Below are positions 34,909-45,597 of a stretch of DNA of 64,000 nt, one piece after another; within the stretch, counting starts at the first letter, position 1, and each line of letters begins with the position of its first letter. The position numbers and the translations under genes are program-made. The notes under the pieces are model-generated. The model was not told the origin of the DNA. It ran no database searches and worked only from the letters and a program-made list of their open reading frames with translations. The stretch spans positions 19,043,639 to 19,107,638 of the forward strand of contig NC_087067.1 of NCBI RefSeq assembly GCF_963678635.1, written 5' to 3'. This DNA comes from Symsagittifera roscoffensis (lineage: Eukaryota > Xenacoelomorpha > Acoela > Convolutidae).

Positions 34909-37900
34909 TTAATGTTTATTGTTTTGGTTTTCTTTGCGCTGTTTTTTAGATGGTCGTTCTTCTGAAGCTTCAGATAAAATAAATGGGTTATTTATAGGAG
35001 GACGTTCACGGACTCGGCTACTAGATGCTTCTTCTTCTTGCAGTTCTGTTTCTAAGTAGGGCCGCTGTAAAAATCCCCAATCCGGAAGTTGAAAATCGGG
35101 AGAACTGTTATCAGTTTCATTGTATGAGTTGGCCCACTCGGTGTCCATGTAAATGTCTTCTAGAAAATCATTTTCTTCGGCGGCTTCATGGCCAAAGGGC
35201 ACTGTCGAAATTCCGTCGAAAAGGAGACAACGTTTTGAGTCGAATGGTGATAATGCAAGTTTGATTTGTTTCACTGTCATATTGGTGTGACCTTTCGAAA
35301 CATTATTATAGTTGTACACTCTCATTGTTTTTCCAGTGAATAATGTGTCCCTGAAGGTTTGGTGGACCAGTTCTCTCTGTGCACTCCGTTTTATTCCTTT
35401 GGCACTCAATTTTTGAGTGCCTTCTAAACAGAAGCAAAATTATTATTATTTTCTACAACGCAAGGGATAGTTTCATTTCACTTCAGCAATTCAATTTATA
35501 CCGAACAAATTTTGTTCATTTTACCAAAAAAGAGCAAAAGACTCTAAGTTATGATTAAAAAAAAAGAAAAGAGAGGGAATATGTTGTCGGATAAATCAAC
35601 GTTTAGGCAACATTGTATAATGTTGCCTATATAAGCTAAATGCCCATAGTTTAATGCAACAAATTAAGGGGGTAGGGAGGTTGGTGGTTGTAATTTTGTT
35701 CTGTAAAAGGTAAGAATGGGGGTGCAAGGGTGGCTTAAATTTTATTTACCATTGAGGACGACCGAATGAAGTTTCAGTTTTAGGGCGATGAATTCTCTGA
35801 TTGGTTTCCCACCAGTCTCGTCTTTGAACTTCAGCACAACTTTCTTGTTGGTATCCTCGAACAAGAAATGGTGCTCATCGTAATTTGAAAAGTCGAAATC
35901 AGCTTTTATTTTCTCCAAATCTCGGTAAACGTCATCAGTTTTTATGGCATAAATAAAACTATCCGTGTCGGAATAAAGGAGTTCCAAGTTTAGATATGCT
36001 TTGTTTTTTGATAATGAAACTGAAACATGAAACGCTTGGCGAGGTCTCGAATGGTCGCACCAACTATCATAGGTTTGTCCCACGATATTTTTGTTACTGA
36101 AAAGCTGATTGGGGCTAATTGATCTTCAATGATTTGAAAGCTTTTCATTGTGCTCAGAGCTGTTTTTTGTAAGTTCTCTCTCATTCCTTACAATCTCCAG
36201 CTTCTTTCTTAGGGTGTTGAGGTCGACAAAGGGTGCCATCCAGTGACTTTGGCGGAACTGAAGAACTTTTCCGAGGTGAGTTATTTTCATTCCAAGCTCG
36301 TGGTACAATTTTAGGGTAAGGTAGTGCAAAACATAACCTTCTTTAGGATGCAAGGTCTGTAGAAGCTTTGGCACTTTTGGCAGTGTGATGATTCCCAATT
36401 TTCACAACATGTCGACTTGCTCGTTGCATATTTCATCGATGTCCACTACTTCACGAGAGGGGGCAAGGGGGTAATCAGCAAAGAAGTCGTGAAGCTCTTT
36501 GGGTATGGTTAAATTGACTTCAACTGTATAACCCCACTCTGAGGTTTCGCTTATGAGCAGTATGTCTGCCAGACTTTTTTCAACTATTGAAAAATCGTTT
36601 ACTGGCAAAGGGCAGTGTTTCATTATCCTCCCGTACAAATTGTTTGCATCAATATTGAGGATGTAGCTTGATGGTTCTGAGGGCAAAAATCGTCGAGGTA
36701 TTTATTGTTTGCTTTGTAAAATCGGCGCGCGTAAACCGACGAATCGCCTCCTCGTATCATTCGCCTCACAAGGTCCAGATGTTCACGGTCCGTTAAAAGT
36801 TTCAGTTCGGGCTTTCAAACTTTTAGAAAGGCGTCGCCGGAAAGGTTACTTGCCGTGAAGTAAAAGGGGCAATCCAGCCCGTATGTTTGATAGCAAACTT
36901 CACGGAAAGCTTCGAAAACGGAAGCAAGTAAAAGCACATCTGTAGTCAAGTACAGTTCGTGGTAATCACCAAGTGAACCACACTTCAGTTCTGTGAAAAA
37001 TTTTAAGGCATGAATGTACTCGCTTCTTGAAACACTCAGATCCCCTTCTGTTAGACTACTTTTCCATTTTGCTCGTGGGGAAAGGCGAGTTTCTCGGAAT
37101 TTTTCGAAAGAGTTGAAGTATGAGTAGGGGTAATGCCCTTTCTGTTTCAACATACTGACTTTTTCGGGTGAGTGGCCGAGTTTTTGAAAATAGTTCTCCA
37201 GCAGAAAAAACTTTTTGTTGGGCAAATTATCGACAAGTTTTGCCAACGGTGCAAGCATGAACCTATACGAGTCGATGAATCTCAGATTTTTGTAGAGTTT
37301 TTTGATTTTTCCGTTATTGTCCGTGTACGTTTTTATATATACTGAGATTATCATTGATATAAATTTTTCTTCAGAAGCGGGTTTTACGGCAAAAGTGTTT
37401 TCCAAATCGCTTTTTGCCAGCGCTTTGATTATAAAGTATAAATCATAGTTTGACACATTATGAGCTACCACTGGAATGTAATTTGTTGTTTTTCTATTAA
37501 CGTTACACTCATTATGTGCCCAACCCAGGAACTTGTTGGGGTAATGGCAATGATCCAGTACCACTTGATCATTGTCGGATAAATCGTTCATGCAAATCCA
37601 ACAATTTGTAGCATCTTCCCGTTCCTGGTCTGTTATACCAGTGAAAGTGTATTATTTCCTTTTTTCTAGGTAAATTTGTCTCGCTAACGATTCAAGGGAG
37701 CTAATTAGCTCTACCATCGCATTAGGTCCTCTTTTAAGCTCAAACTTTAACAGGTCTTTCTTCCCAAATTCGGTTACTGCTAATGCGTAGCCGCACGGTT
37801 GATGGATTTCAATTGTTTGCGTGCTAGATTTTTGCGGATCAGGTTGCGATCCGTATACTGGTAAGAGCAGTGACTCCAAATCAAAGTAGATTATTCTGGG

Positions 37901-39249
37901 TACGTACCAACGAGCTCTGGGTACGTACTAAAAAGTCATATTTTCCTGGCTTGGGCATTGTTTTGACGACATCTTCGTCTTGGAAGCACAGTTCTTGATG
38001 TCTTCTCAGAGTTTCGAATGAAGCGCATGTGTGGAAACGTTTGCGGCAAATCTCAGATTGAAATCGGTGCACTTTGTGCCGCAAGTACTCGACCAGTTTC
38101 TGGAAATCACTTATCAACACATAGTGATATTTTGATCCATCTGTCAGCAGCAACAAGTCCATAATCAAGCTAGTAGTGAATCTCCTCGATACTTTTATGG
38201 GCAACAATTCGCACTTGTTGTGCCTGAAAAGAAAAATAATTTTTGTACCTAGGTTTGGAATGAAATATAAAGGGTGTTCGCATTTCGTATTCCCCATTGA
38301 TTTTCACAATTCCTTCTTTGTCGAGATCGAAGGTTGAGACTTTCTTTTTCTCCAGCCACCGTCTAGATGTGGGGTAGAGGGCCGGCTCATTCACATTGTG
38401 ATATGCGGCAGCAAAGCAGTAGAGAAAGCAACGTTCATCATCTTTAGTGTTGATATTTGTGACCAGAGTGGATGCTGCGCTGAGTGCATCAAGTAGCTCG
38501 AGGTAGGATCCATATTGGCGAGAAGGCCGCAAAACTGATTTGCAAGTTTTCAATTCTGTCAATAATCCATCCGCTACCATGAGAAGAGAACGAATTGACT
38601 TGGTTGACCATATGTTTAATCAGTTCCAAGAATTGATCCCCAGCTATTCCCTCGAAGTACACTGTCAATATCTTAGTGTTCAGAAACAGCATGGTCCTTT
38701 CGAAGTTTGCACTGTCCCCGTCTTGCACAGTGGGAATGTTGATCAATCCCACTTTCACGCGGAATTGCACCTTGGTGGGACCCTCTTTGACCCTTTCCAG
38801 TATGAGAGCATCTATTTCCTCCTTGTTTTGCATCATGACTTGAAGCAAATCCTTTCTTTTTCACCAACTTTGAGATCGTATCGACGCAATTTGCCTCTGA
38901 ACGCGCTTTTCGTTGGGGCAGCGGAAGACGTCGTCTCAATGCCGTCCCAAACTGGCAATGCGTGCTTCTTCAGCAAGTGTTGTCCATAGTTTTCCGCGGT
39001 GAGAAATATTGTATGGCAATAGATACAATGACTATTGGAAGTCATGTCATGTACCAGCTCGACGTGCTCTCGGGCTTCCGACAAACTCTCGAATGATTCG
39101 AGACACTCATCGCAAACAGTTTGAGGAGGAGGGGGAGGAAGGATCTTGTGAACTTTTTGCTCATGTCTTCTCAAGTTCCTTTTACAGCTCAGTTTTTTTC
39201 CGCTTTGCTGGCAAGGAACAGGTGTCGCGATAGAAGTAGAGTTCGGCAT
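34909..39249 (-). pseudogene. Polinton protein-primed family B DNA polymerase (pPolB), degenerate
   Basis: The largest gene of the element, reading leftward. In order there are three N-terminal zinc-finger-like blocks (39.2-38.95 kb, e.g. CDECLESFESLSEAREHVEL), a GSGWI block (38.6 kb), a Cys/His segment with DHCH (37.6-37.5), exonuclease motifs HNVSNYD and YHELYLTTDVLLL (37.47 and 36.95), polymerase motif A IDANNLYG (36.64), motif C YSDTDS (35.96) and the C-terminal thumb/tail (35.4-34.9). This order is that of protein-primed polymerases that replicate Polintons. In-frame stops occur near 37652, 36813 and 36402, with frameshifts near 38.85, 38.55, 38.2, 37.9, 36.69, 36.15 and 36.0. The motif B region between about 36220 and 36140 is deleted. 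It cannot make an active enzyme. Confidence 0.9.
35424..35749 (-). other. Probable spliceosomal intron in pPolB
   Basis: On the minus strand ...CAATG|GTAAAT begins and TTCTGTTTAG|AAGG ends a 326-nt non-coding block. Removing it restores the frame exactly between the post-motif-C segment and the C-terminal segment. It contains stops in all frames. The alternative is a small insertion that happens to have GT/AG ends. Confidence 0.6.
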
Positions 39250-39962
39250 TATTTGTTGAAGTTACTGAAGTAGTTCAGGAAAATGTCATAACTGAAGTGA
39301 AACTGGTTATGAAAAAGCAAAAGCGAGAAGTGACTAGGACTAAAAACTTTGCGGGTAAGGGCCAGTAGAACCCATTAACGAGAGTTATACTTCGCCGTCT
39401 TGACAATAAGTACTTTCCTTTCCAAAAACAGGGTTTAATACAGCTTTAAGCTCTATATGTATCATCATTCTGTTCAAGTACAAGGGTTTTGTATACTAAA
39501 ACTGATTCATTTACAGCCTCAAACTTTTGCTGTTAATTTTAAGGGGTAGCCACAAATTTTTCAAGTTTTGGCAACTTTTAGGGGAATGGTTTAGACTTTC
39601 AATTAACATTTCAGCACTAAATTACAAAATTTAAAGCTTAGAATGATTCAGATAGAGCCTAAAACTTTTACTGACTAATTTTAACTGTGAAACAGTAATT
39701 TCCTAATGATTTCAAGCCCACTTTTTGGTTTGCGTAAATAAGTATAATAAAAAGTAGAAACATGAGATAAAAGTATTCAGAAAGTAAAGCCCTCAACTAA
39801 CTAATTAAGTTGAAATAAAATAATTAACTTAAAAAATGAAAATTTTGCAAATTTGATACCTTGATAGTTACCGATGCATGATAAGCATAGATTGTCATTT
39901 GAATGTGTAAAAGATATTGTCGGAATCAAAGTTTCCTTCATGACATTCAGTGTCCAGTGAAA

Positions 39963-40053
39963 CATTTCATATCATGTCCTTCGAAAAACTAAGGTATGGC
40001 CGTTTGGTTTAAGGGGCAATAGCTAACCCGGCGTTGCTCGTCGCTACGCTCCT
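39963..40053. repeat. Left arm of about 90-bp inverted repeat
   Basis: Contains ggcaatagctaacccggcg, then ttgctcgtcgctacgctcct. It pairs with 43400-43494 in opposite orientation. It lies about 0.7 kb upstream of the pPolB start. The core gcgttgctcgtcgctacgc is itself partly palindromic. Confidence 0.85.
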
Positions 40054-40816
40054 CAGGAACGCCTCCCGTTCTGTAATTTCAAGTGAAATTTTTTTTTTTC
40101 AAAATAAAAGAAAACCTCAAACTTATTATGTTGTGAAAAAAGAAAAAGTAATATTTAAAAAAATGCCTTTTAAATCTATCAACAAAAAAAATCAGTAAGT
40201 TTTATCGGATCTCGAGCACACTTCTACTGGTCGTGTTCGAAACTTAAAAAACATAATTTTTTAACTTTTTTTCTACATTTTTAGCTTGAATTATTCGTTC
40301 TCATTTTAAATTCAAGTGAATGTGGTTTGAAATTTTTTGGAGCTATCTGATACGTAATTAGGACAAGCGTAGAAATTAAAAAACAATTATAGCCCAATCA
40401 ATGAGAGTAGACGCTTAAAAAATTTTTCTCTCCAAATCCACTGAAATTACCCTCAATCAGTTTGCCATGAATTTCTGAGCAGGGTTAAGGTTCATGATCA
40501 TTTTTCAAAAAAAAACATAATTTTTCATTTTTTCAATTTTTTACCAAAAAATTGTCAGTTTTACACCAAAAACATGTAGATAAATGTAATATAAAGCCGA
40601 ATTATGGCTTGAAACACTCTCTGTTACTTTGCGTAAGACCTGGCTAACCCCACCGGGCACAAATTATGATGAGAGAGAGAGAGAGAGAGCAGAGAGTGTT
40701 TAATAAAAAAGCCAAATAAATATGGTTGGACCCTTCCATATTTATCTTTCTTTTGAAAAGAAACCAATATCCTGAAAAGGATATTCCAAATGGGGTTCAC
40801 TACTGAGAAAGTATAT

Positions 40817-40853
<37 letters not shown>

Positions 40854-41121
40854 ATTCTTTCTCAAACAACAATTTTAACGAAAAATTATTCTCGATTTAT
40901 TATTTTTTACTAGTTTTTCAAGTGTATCTCTAACATTTTGCTGAAAACTTTATTGGACAAAATTTAATTGATCTATTAAGCAAAATAATAATTGAGACAA
41001 AAAAAATACTCGCAGTAATGTTAAAACAGCTTAAAACTCAAATCACACAAAAATGAAAATATAAAACCTTGGAATAATATTTAAAACAAGGGAAAGTTTT
41101 TTGTTTAAGTGATTAGAACTC
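40054..41121. other. Non-coding with GA and CT microsatellites
   Basis: (GA)n at about 40674-40690 and (CT)n at about 40821-40850 are complementary and 130 bp apart, so they could pair as a hairpin. No gene seen. Confidence 0.6.
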
Positions 41122-41753
41122 TCAAAACTGTAGTTTTCTCTTTTTTGGCGCATAGCAAATGCATTTGGAGGTGCCTTGAATGAGATCTGGGGTCACTAGA
41201 TCAATTGTCTCCGCACTCGATGAAACCCGAGCATCTGGATAGGAAGTTGAGTGTTCTGGAGTTGAAACTGCTCCTCTAACAAACGACTTGGGAGACATTG
41301 CTGTCGGAATATCCCAGTACGCTTCGCGCTCTGCATAATCACGAATACATCCCTCCTGATTTTCATACAACGGCATTGACTCGCAGTCATAAGCGAAGAG
41401 AATTTTTCTTGGGACTGCTCGAGCGAGGTTGAGTCGTTTATCTTCGTTTTTTCTAATGCCGGATAGCTCTCGTGAATAGTGCAACTCTCGTACATTCGTT
41501 TTCGATTCTGTCGAAGTAGATCGATGTGATCAAGGAGGTAGTTTGATAGCATGATATGACTTTTTGTAGTCCATTCCTCGTTTTGATTCCCGTCGTTTTT
41601 TCGGGGAGACAACTCATTGAACGGACTTGCTGTAGACGGAGAAACTCTCTCTTTCTGTTGATGGATGACGGCAATCGACTCTCTCGTGTATGTTTGGTAG
41701 ATAATTGTTCTTTCTCGATCAGACACTGTAATTATTTGTAAAGGACTAGTCAT
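41122..41753 (-). pseudogene. Unknown Polinton-cassette gene, one frameshift
   Basis: An ATG at 41753 opens a 185-codon frame (MTSPLQIITVSDRERTII...). Downstream of a shift near 41450 the better-looking frame is the 120-codon one ending at 41122 (...RKILFAYDCESMPLYENQE..., ending in a basic KKRKLQF tail that looks like a nuclear signal). It is Ser/Thr/Glu-rich with no recognised domain. It is divergent from the PC4-like gene at 42380, sharing a 626-bp intergenic region, and lies inside the inverted-repeat cassette. Confidence 0.45.
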
Positions 41754-42379
41754 TACTTGAAGATGTTTAAAGTTTTGTTAAAATAAAATGACTGAGTTAC
41801 CGAAGTGAAATTGAGAGAATGAAAAGTATGAAAAGTTTATTAATAAAAATGAGATCAGAAAAGGGGTGGCATGGTTCAATTAGGTCAAAACTAATAACTT
41901 TTTAGGCGAGGCTATCAAATTTTATTCATTTTTTTACGCATGACGGCTGAGGTAATGTTAAGAATGGATGTGAAAACCCAATTTTTTGGATTTATGTGAT
42001 AGCTTTTATATAGTGGCTACGGGCGAAAGCACTCAAAATCAAGTTTTCATGATAGTTTGCCAGACATTTTTGTCATGCTGTTAGAAATACATTACCATGA
42101 TTCACAGCAGTCATTAAAATAACCGTCACAATAAAAAAACACTGGAAGATTTTCAGAGTATAGCCGGGGGAAAAAGTAACTAAACCCCCATATGAAAAGT
42201 GGGTTATCGTTAAAGAAAAAATATCCTTGGTGGTTAATTTTTATCAATATGGCTTAAGGCGCTCGTAAAAGTTATCACCTAAACTTTTACTTTGGGAGCG
42301 CATGATCTGTCTCGTAGACTGTGATCAGTCACTCTTCAACGTTCCACACTAAAAACGAGTTGGTTGTTATTCACTTATA

Positions 42380-42739
42380 ATGTACAATTCTCTTGAAACG
42401 GATGTTGACTATTTCGATGATTTTAGGGATATATCTTCGAATGATAAACGTTTAGTTAGAGTCGGTGCTAAAATATTCGCACAGACCGGTACTTACATAA
42501 CTATCAAATTGTACAAAAAAGACGAAGAGGGAACTTTCAAGTATCGACAAGGAATAACTTTGTCAACTGGTGAATACGAGTCCTTGGCGGCCAATTATAC
42601 AAAAATCGAAAGATTGACAAAAGCAAAAAGTTGCGACGTGATTGAAAAATTTAGAAAAAAGCGAAACAAATTTAAAAAATCTTCATGCTCTGAAAAGGAA
42701 TGCGAAAGTGAAAACGATGATAACTGTCGGGTTGTGTAA
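42380..42739 (+). CDS. PC4/p15-like single-stranded DNA-binding protein
   Basis: Intact 119-residue ORF. Residues 26-80 (LVRVGAKIF..., ITIKLYKKDEEGTFKYRQGI, LSTGEYESL) follow the pattern of the PC4 C-terminal domain: beta strands, an acidic-Gly turn, a G-I-x-L step, then a helix. PC4 proteins bind ssDNA and act in transcription or replication. The C-terminus is Lys-rich, then acidic with three Cys. This is one of the few undamaged ORFs in the element and the first on the plus strand. The assignment rests on pattern only; a profile search should decide. Confidence 0.5.
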   Translation: MYNSLETDVDYFDDFRDISSNDKRLVRVGAKIFAQTGTYITIKLYKKDEEGTFKYRQGITLSTGEYESLAANYTKIERLTKAKSCDVIEKFRKKRNKFKKSSCSEKECESENDDNCRVV

Positions 42740-42776
42740 CATTATTAACTCGTTATTCTATTGAAACTTCAAAGCA

Positions 42777-43184
42777 ATGGTTGAAGCAATGTATGAGCAA
42801 TCCCCTGAATATTTCAAACAGTTCCGCAAAAATTACAAATTTTTCAACCTGAATTATGAACCCAACTTCTCAGGCTTCGCTTCAAAAGCAAATTTTGCGG
42901 TATCCTCCCATTCGAATAAATTAGATTTTTGCAATCATTCGATTGACAACAAAAAACATTATCAAGTGCTGGTCGAATTCACAAAAGAGTCTACCGATTT
43001 ACTAAACAAGATGACTTCAAAAGCCTTCGTTGTCCTTTGTCTTCTCTCTACATTCAAATATTTAAGTTTGGGTTGCTCTAACTCCATCAAAACTCCAGAT
43101 GTTAGTGTGTTCCAGTTCGCCGACGATTGCCTCAAGTTTGCTTCGGCTCGCAGACTAAATCTGTTCAAACTCAAACTGACTTGA
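42777..43184 (+). CDS. Hypothetical protein downstream of PC4-like gene
   Basis: Intact 135-residue ORF starting 37 bp after the PC4-like stop, same strand, so probably co-transcribed. It is aromatic-rich at the N-terminus (YFKQFRKNYKFFNLNYEPNF), with a hydrophobic stretch near residues 82-97 (AFVVLCLLSTFKYLSL) that is short for a membrane helix. No recognised family. Confidence 0.5.
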   Translation: MVEAMYEQSPEYFKQFRKNYKFFNLNYEPNFSGFASKANFAVSSHSNKLDFCNHSIDNKKHYQVLVEFTKESTDLLNKMTSKAFVVLCLLSTFKYLSLGCSNSIKTPDVSVFQFADDCLKFASARRLNLFKLKLT

Positions 43185-43399
43185 TTACTAACGTAACAAT
43201 TAAACGCTTTACTAATATTTTGAATGGTGAAAATGCTGCTGAGTTTTCTAGAATAATTGACATAATTTGAAGTGGGTATGGTTGTATGGAAATTGATTCA
43301 AACACTTTGTTTGTGAAATTTATCATGCAGACGAAAGTCAAATTTTAAATATTGGTTTTCTTTCGCTCTCTTGTAAATCAAAAAAAATGTTACTACACA

Positions 43400-43494
43400 A
43401 GGAGCGTAGCGACGAGCAACGCCGGGTTAGCTATTGCCCGCTAAACCAAATAGCCATGATTTAATATTTCGAAGGACTTGATATGAAACTTTTC
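43400..43494. repeat. Right arm of about 90-bp inverted repeat
   Basis: Reverse complement of 39963-40053 with a few mismatches and small indels, from ggagcgtagcgacgagcaac to gaaggacttgatatga. It sits about 100 bp beyond the protease stop. Confidence 0.85.
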
Positions 43495-43594
43495 TCGATT
43501 CACTTAAACTTGTAGAAAAAGAAAATCTGTTGTTGATAAGAATGAATTAAAAAACCTGAGCTTATAAATTTTACAAAAACATCAATTAAATAGT

Positions 43595-44014
43595 TTAGAA
43601 TAACATATGTTTAGCAAATCTAATCAAATCATGATCATTAAGTTTGAAAACTATTGGAAATCTATTTGTAATTATAACATGAGCAACATAAATGCAATAA
43701 AGTCCGCATAACACTGAATCAGCTGATTGTATTGGTTTTTTCATCAATAATTGATTTCCCTCGTGAATTGTACGTCGCATATTCTTGTACACGAGGGGAT
43801 AATCATATACTCTTTTACCTAGAGGATCTGCAAAGAATATCTGTCCTCCAGCTTGAGCAAAAAGCAACCAGTGGGTTCCAGATAGATCCGATGGTGACGC
43901 ATTCATAAACATGAACGTATTATCGTTTTTCAGTACTGAAGAGCATGGAAAGTCTGCCGGAAAAATACCTCTAAAGCGATATTTCAAATGTTTACAACAG
44001 TTAACAAGTTCCAT
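43595..44014 (-). CDS. Polinton adenovirus-type cysteine protease (maturation protease)
   Basis: Intact 139-residue ORF. The catalytic His is in SGTHWLLF (about residue 46), followed by an acidic residue in FADPLG (about 64), a Gln in the IQSAD segment (about 97) and the nucleophile Cys in VLCGLYCIY (about 104). This is the His-Asp-Gln-Cys order of adenovirus-like and Ulp1-like proteases that process capsid precursors. It starts 25 bp after the last stop of the capsid pseudogene, an operon-like arrangement. Its integrity is notable beside broken neighbours. Confidence 0.85.
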   Translation of the reverse strand: MELVNCCKHLKYRFRGIFPADFPCSSVLKNDNTFMFMNASPSDLSGTHWLLFAQAGGQIFFADPLGKRVYDYPLVYKNMRRTIHEGNQLLMKKPIQSADSVLCGLYCIYVAHVIITNRFPIVFKLNDHDLIRFAKHMLF

Positions 44015-44039
44015 TATTTGAAGACTATCTATGTCTAGC

Positions 44040-45315
44040 TTACGTCATAAGAAGGTTTTTGGTAATTTTTCTATCTGAACGCACATAAACTGTTGATGCA
44101 CGCTCTCCCACAAATAATAACTCGACGTTATTAGCGAGACCTGCGTCAAATTTGAGTTCGACCGAAATAGTGCAATTGGTCAATTCAGGATGAATGAAAT
44201 CGTGTTAAGCTTCCTGAGTAGACGTGAGATCAAAAGCCATAATATAATGATTATCACAATTAGCGAGACTGATTCCAGGACAAGTGTTCAAAGCAAAATC
44301 AAGAGCCTCAAGCGTATTGTAATAAATTCTTTTTTTGTTTGATGTTGAGATGGGAGTTCCGGCAATGGGAGAGCCGTTTCTGTACACAATGATCTCATTC
44401 AACCCAAACTTCTGGTAATGAAAGGGGTTTGTCCTATTAGTACCCAAATATGCTTCGTTTATGCTCATTGCTACTATCATTCTTCGAACAGGTTCTTTTG
44501 CGAAAACACCCTCTTGTCGCCAGCTTTGTACTCCTGCAGTTGCGAGAAAAGTTTTTGGTACTACTTCGATGTAATTGTAAATTGCCGGGTTCTTCATTAA
44601 CTTTTTTTCTATTGATGAGAGAACATAGTCAGTCACAGTCATCTTTCTGACATAGAGATTAGCTTCGATTATTTGAACCTTGTAGTGTTTAGCTGCATCT
44701 TCTCATATGACAAGAAAATCGTTAGGAGAACGTCTATGAGACAATCTAATTGTCAAATCGCTAAATAGGCTTGTCACACGATAAGAAGTCGCAAGCAATT
44801 TTACCAAGTAGCTTCAGCTCATTCGAGGCCGCAACGAGACCTTTACGCTCCGTAACATCCTCAGCTCTCTTCCATTACCGTCAATAGCTGATGGGTGTTC
44901 TTCATAATAATAACCTTGACAAGTCAACCATGTTTTCTTGGCTTCATTACCGTATGAAAACTCGGTCTCAATAAAGCTTTTATGGGCAAAATTAGCGTTG
45001 GTAGTTGATATGTTCTCACCATTCAGTGACAGTGTACACTAGGAAAATAATGAAGATAAAGGATTGTTAACAAAAAAAGGCGTATCCCTGTTTGCCGCTT
45101 CTGTACTTTGTGTTCTAAGCACGGTTCCATTGTTTCGAACAATTCGTGCAACTATTTCCATACGGGTAAGTTGAAGCTCGATGAAAATTTTTTCTGTCGC
45201 CGAGTACTTCAAACTCGAGCATAGGACCATCAGGAGAGTAGGAAGGTCCAATTTTTTGGGTGAATGCGCTTTCAAAAGTGACAAGTAAACGCGGTTTTTT
45301 AAATAAGTCGACCAA
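44040..45315 (-). pseudogene. Polinton major capsid protein (double jelly-roll), degenerate
   Basis: Nearly full-length coding trace of the Polinton major capsid protein. The N-terminal part (45315-45050) includes GPMLEFEVLGDR. It continues past an in-frame TAG near 45047 into LSLNGENIST, past a frameshift near 44770 and a TGA near 44703, into the long open C-terminal jelly roll (44642-44205, with NPFHYQKFGLNEIIVYRNG and IMAFDLTST), then past a TAA near 44210 to a final TAA at 44040. Three different in-frame stop codons plus a frameshift argue for decay, not recoding. N-terminal fragments of the same gene recur at 47552 and 51324. Confidence 0.82.
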
Positions 45316-45597
45316 TTATTGTAAATGACTGGCTTTTATTATCAAATAAGCTGAGTAGGTAATGTTGATTGAACACTCCGTTTATATTGACACAGCTGGC
45401 TCATTGAGTGTGTTCCTTCAGATCGCAACGACTGACAACGCTGAAATGCCTGTATGTCCGATACAGCGAACTGCTGGATGATGTAACTGATACCAATTTT
45501 TAATTATCGCATCGATTTTAGTTAACAATTTTCTGAATTTACTTATCGTATTTTCAAAATTTTACAAAATAAATAGAAAATTTATGTGCGGCATGTG

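Noticed and set aside
34909-45315. Stop codons as possible recoding or an alternative genetic code
   Set aside because: TAA, TAG and TGA all interrupt the element's genes and frameshifts occur as well, while host exons use standard stops; ordinary decay is simpler.
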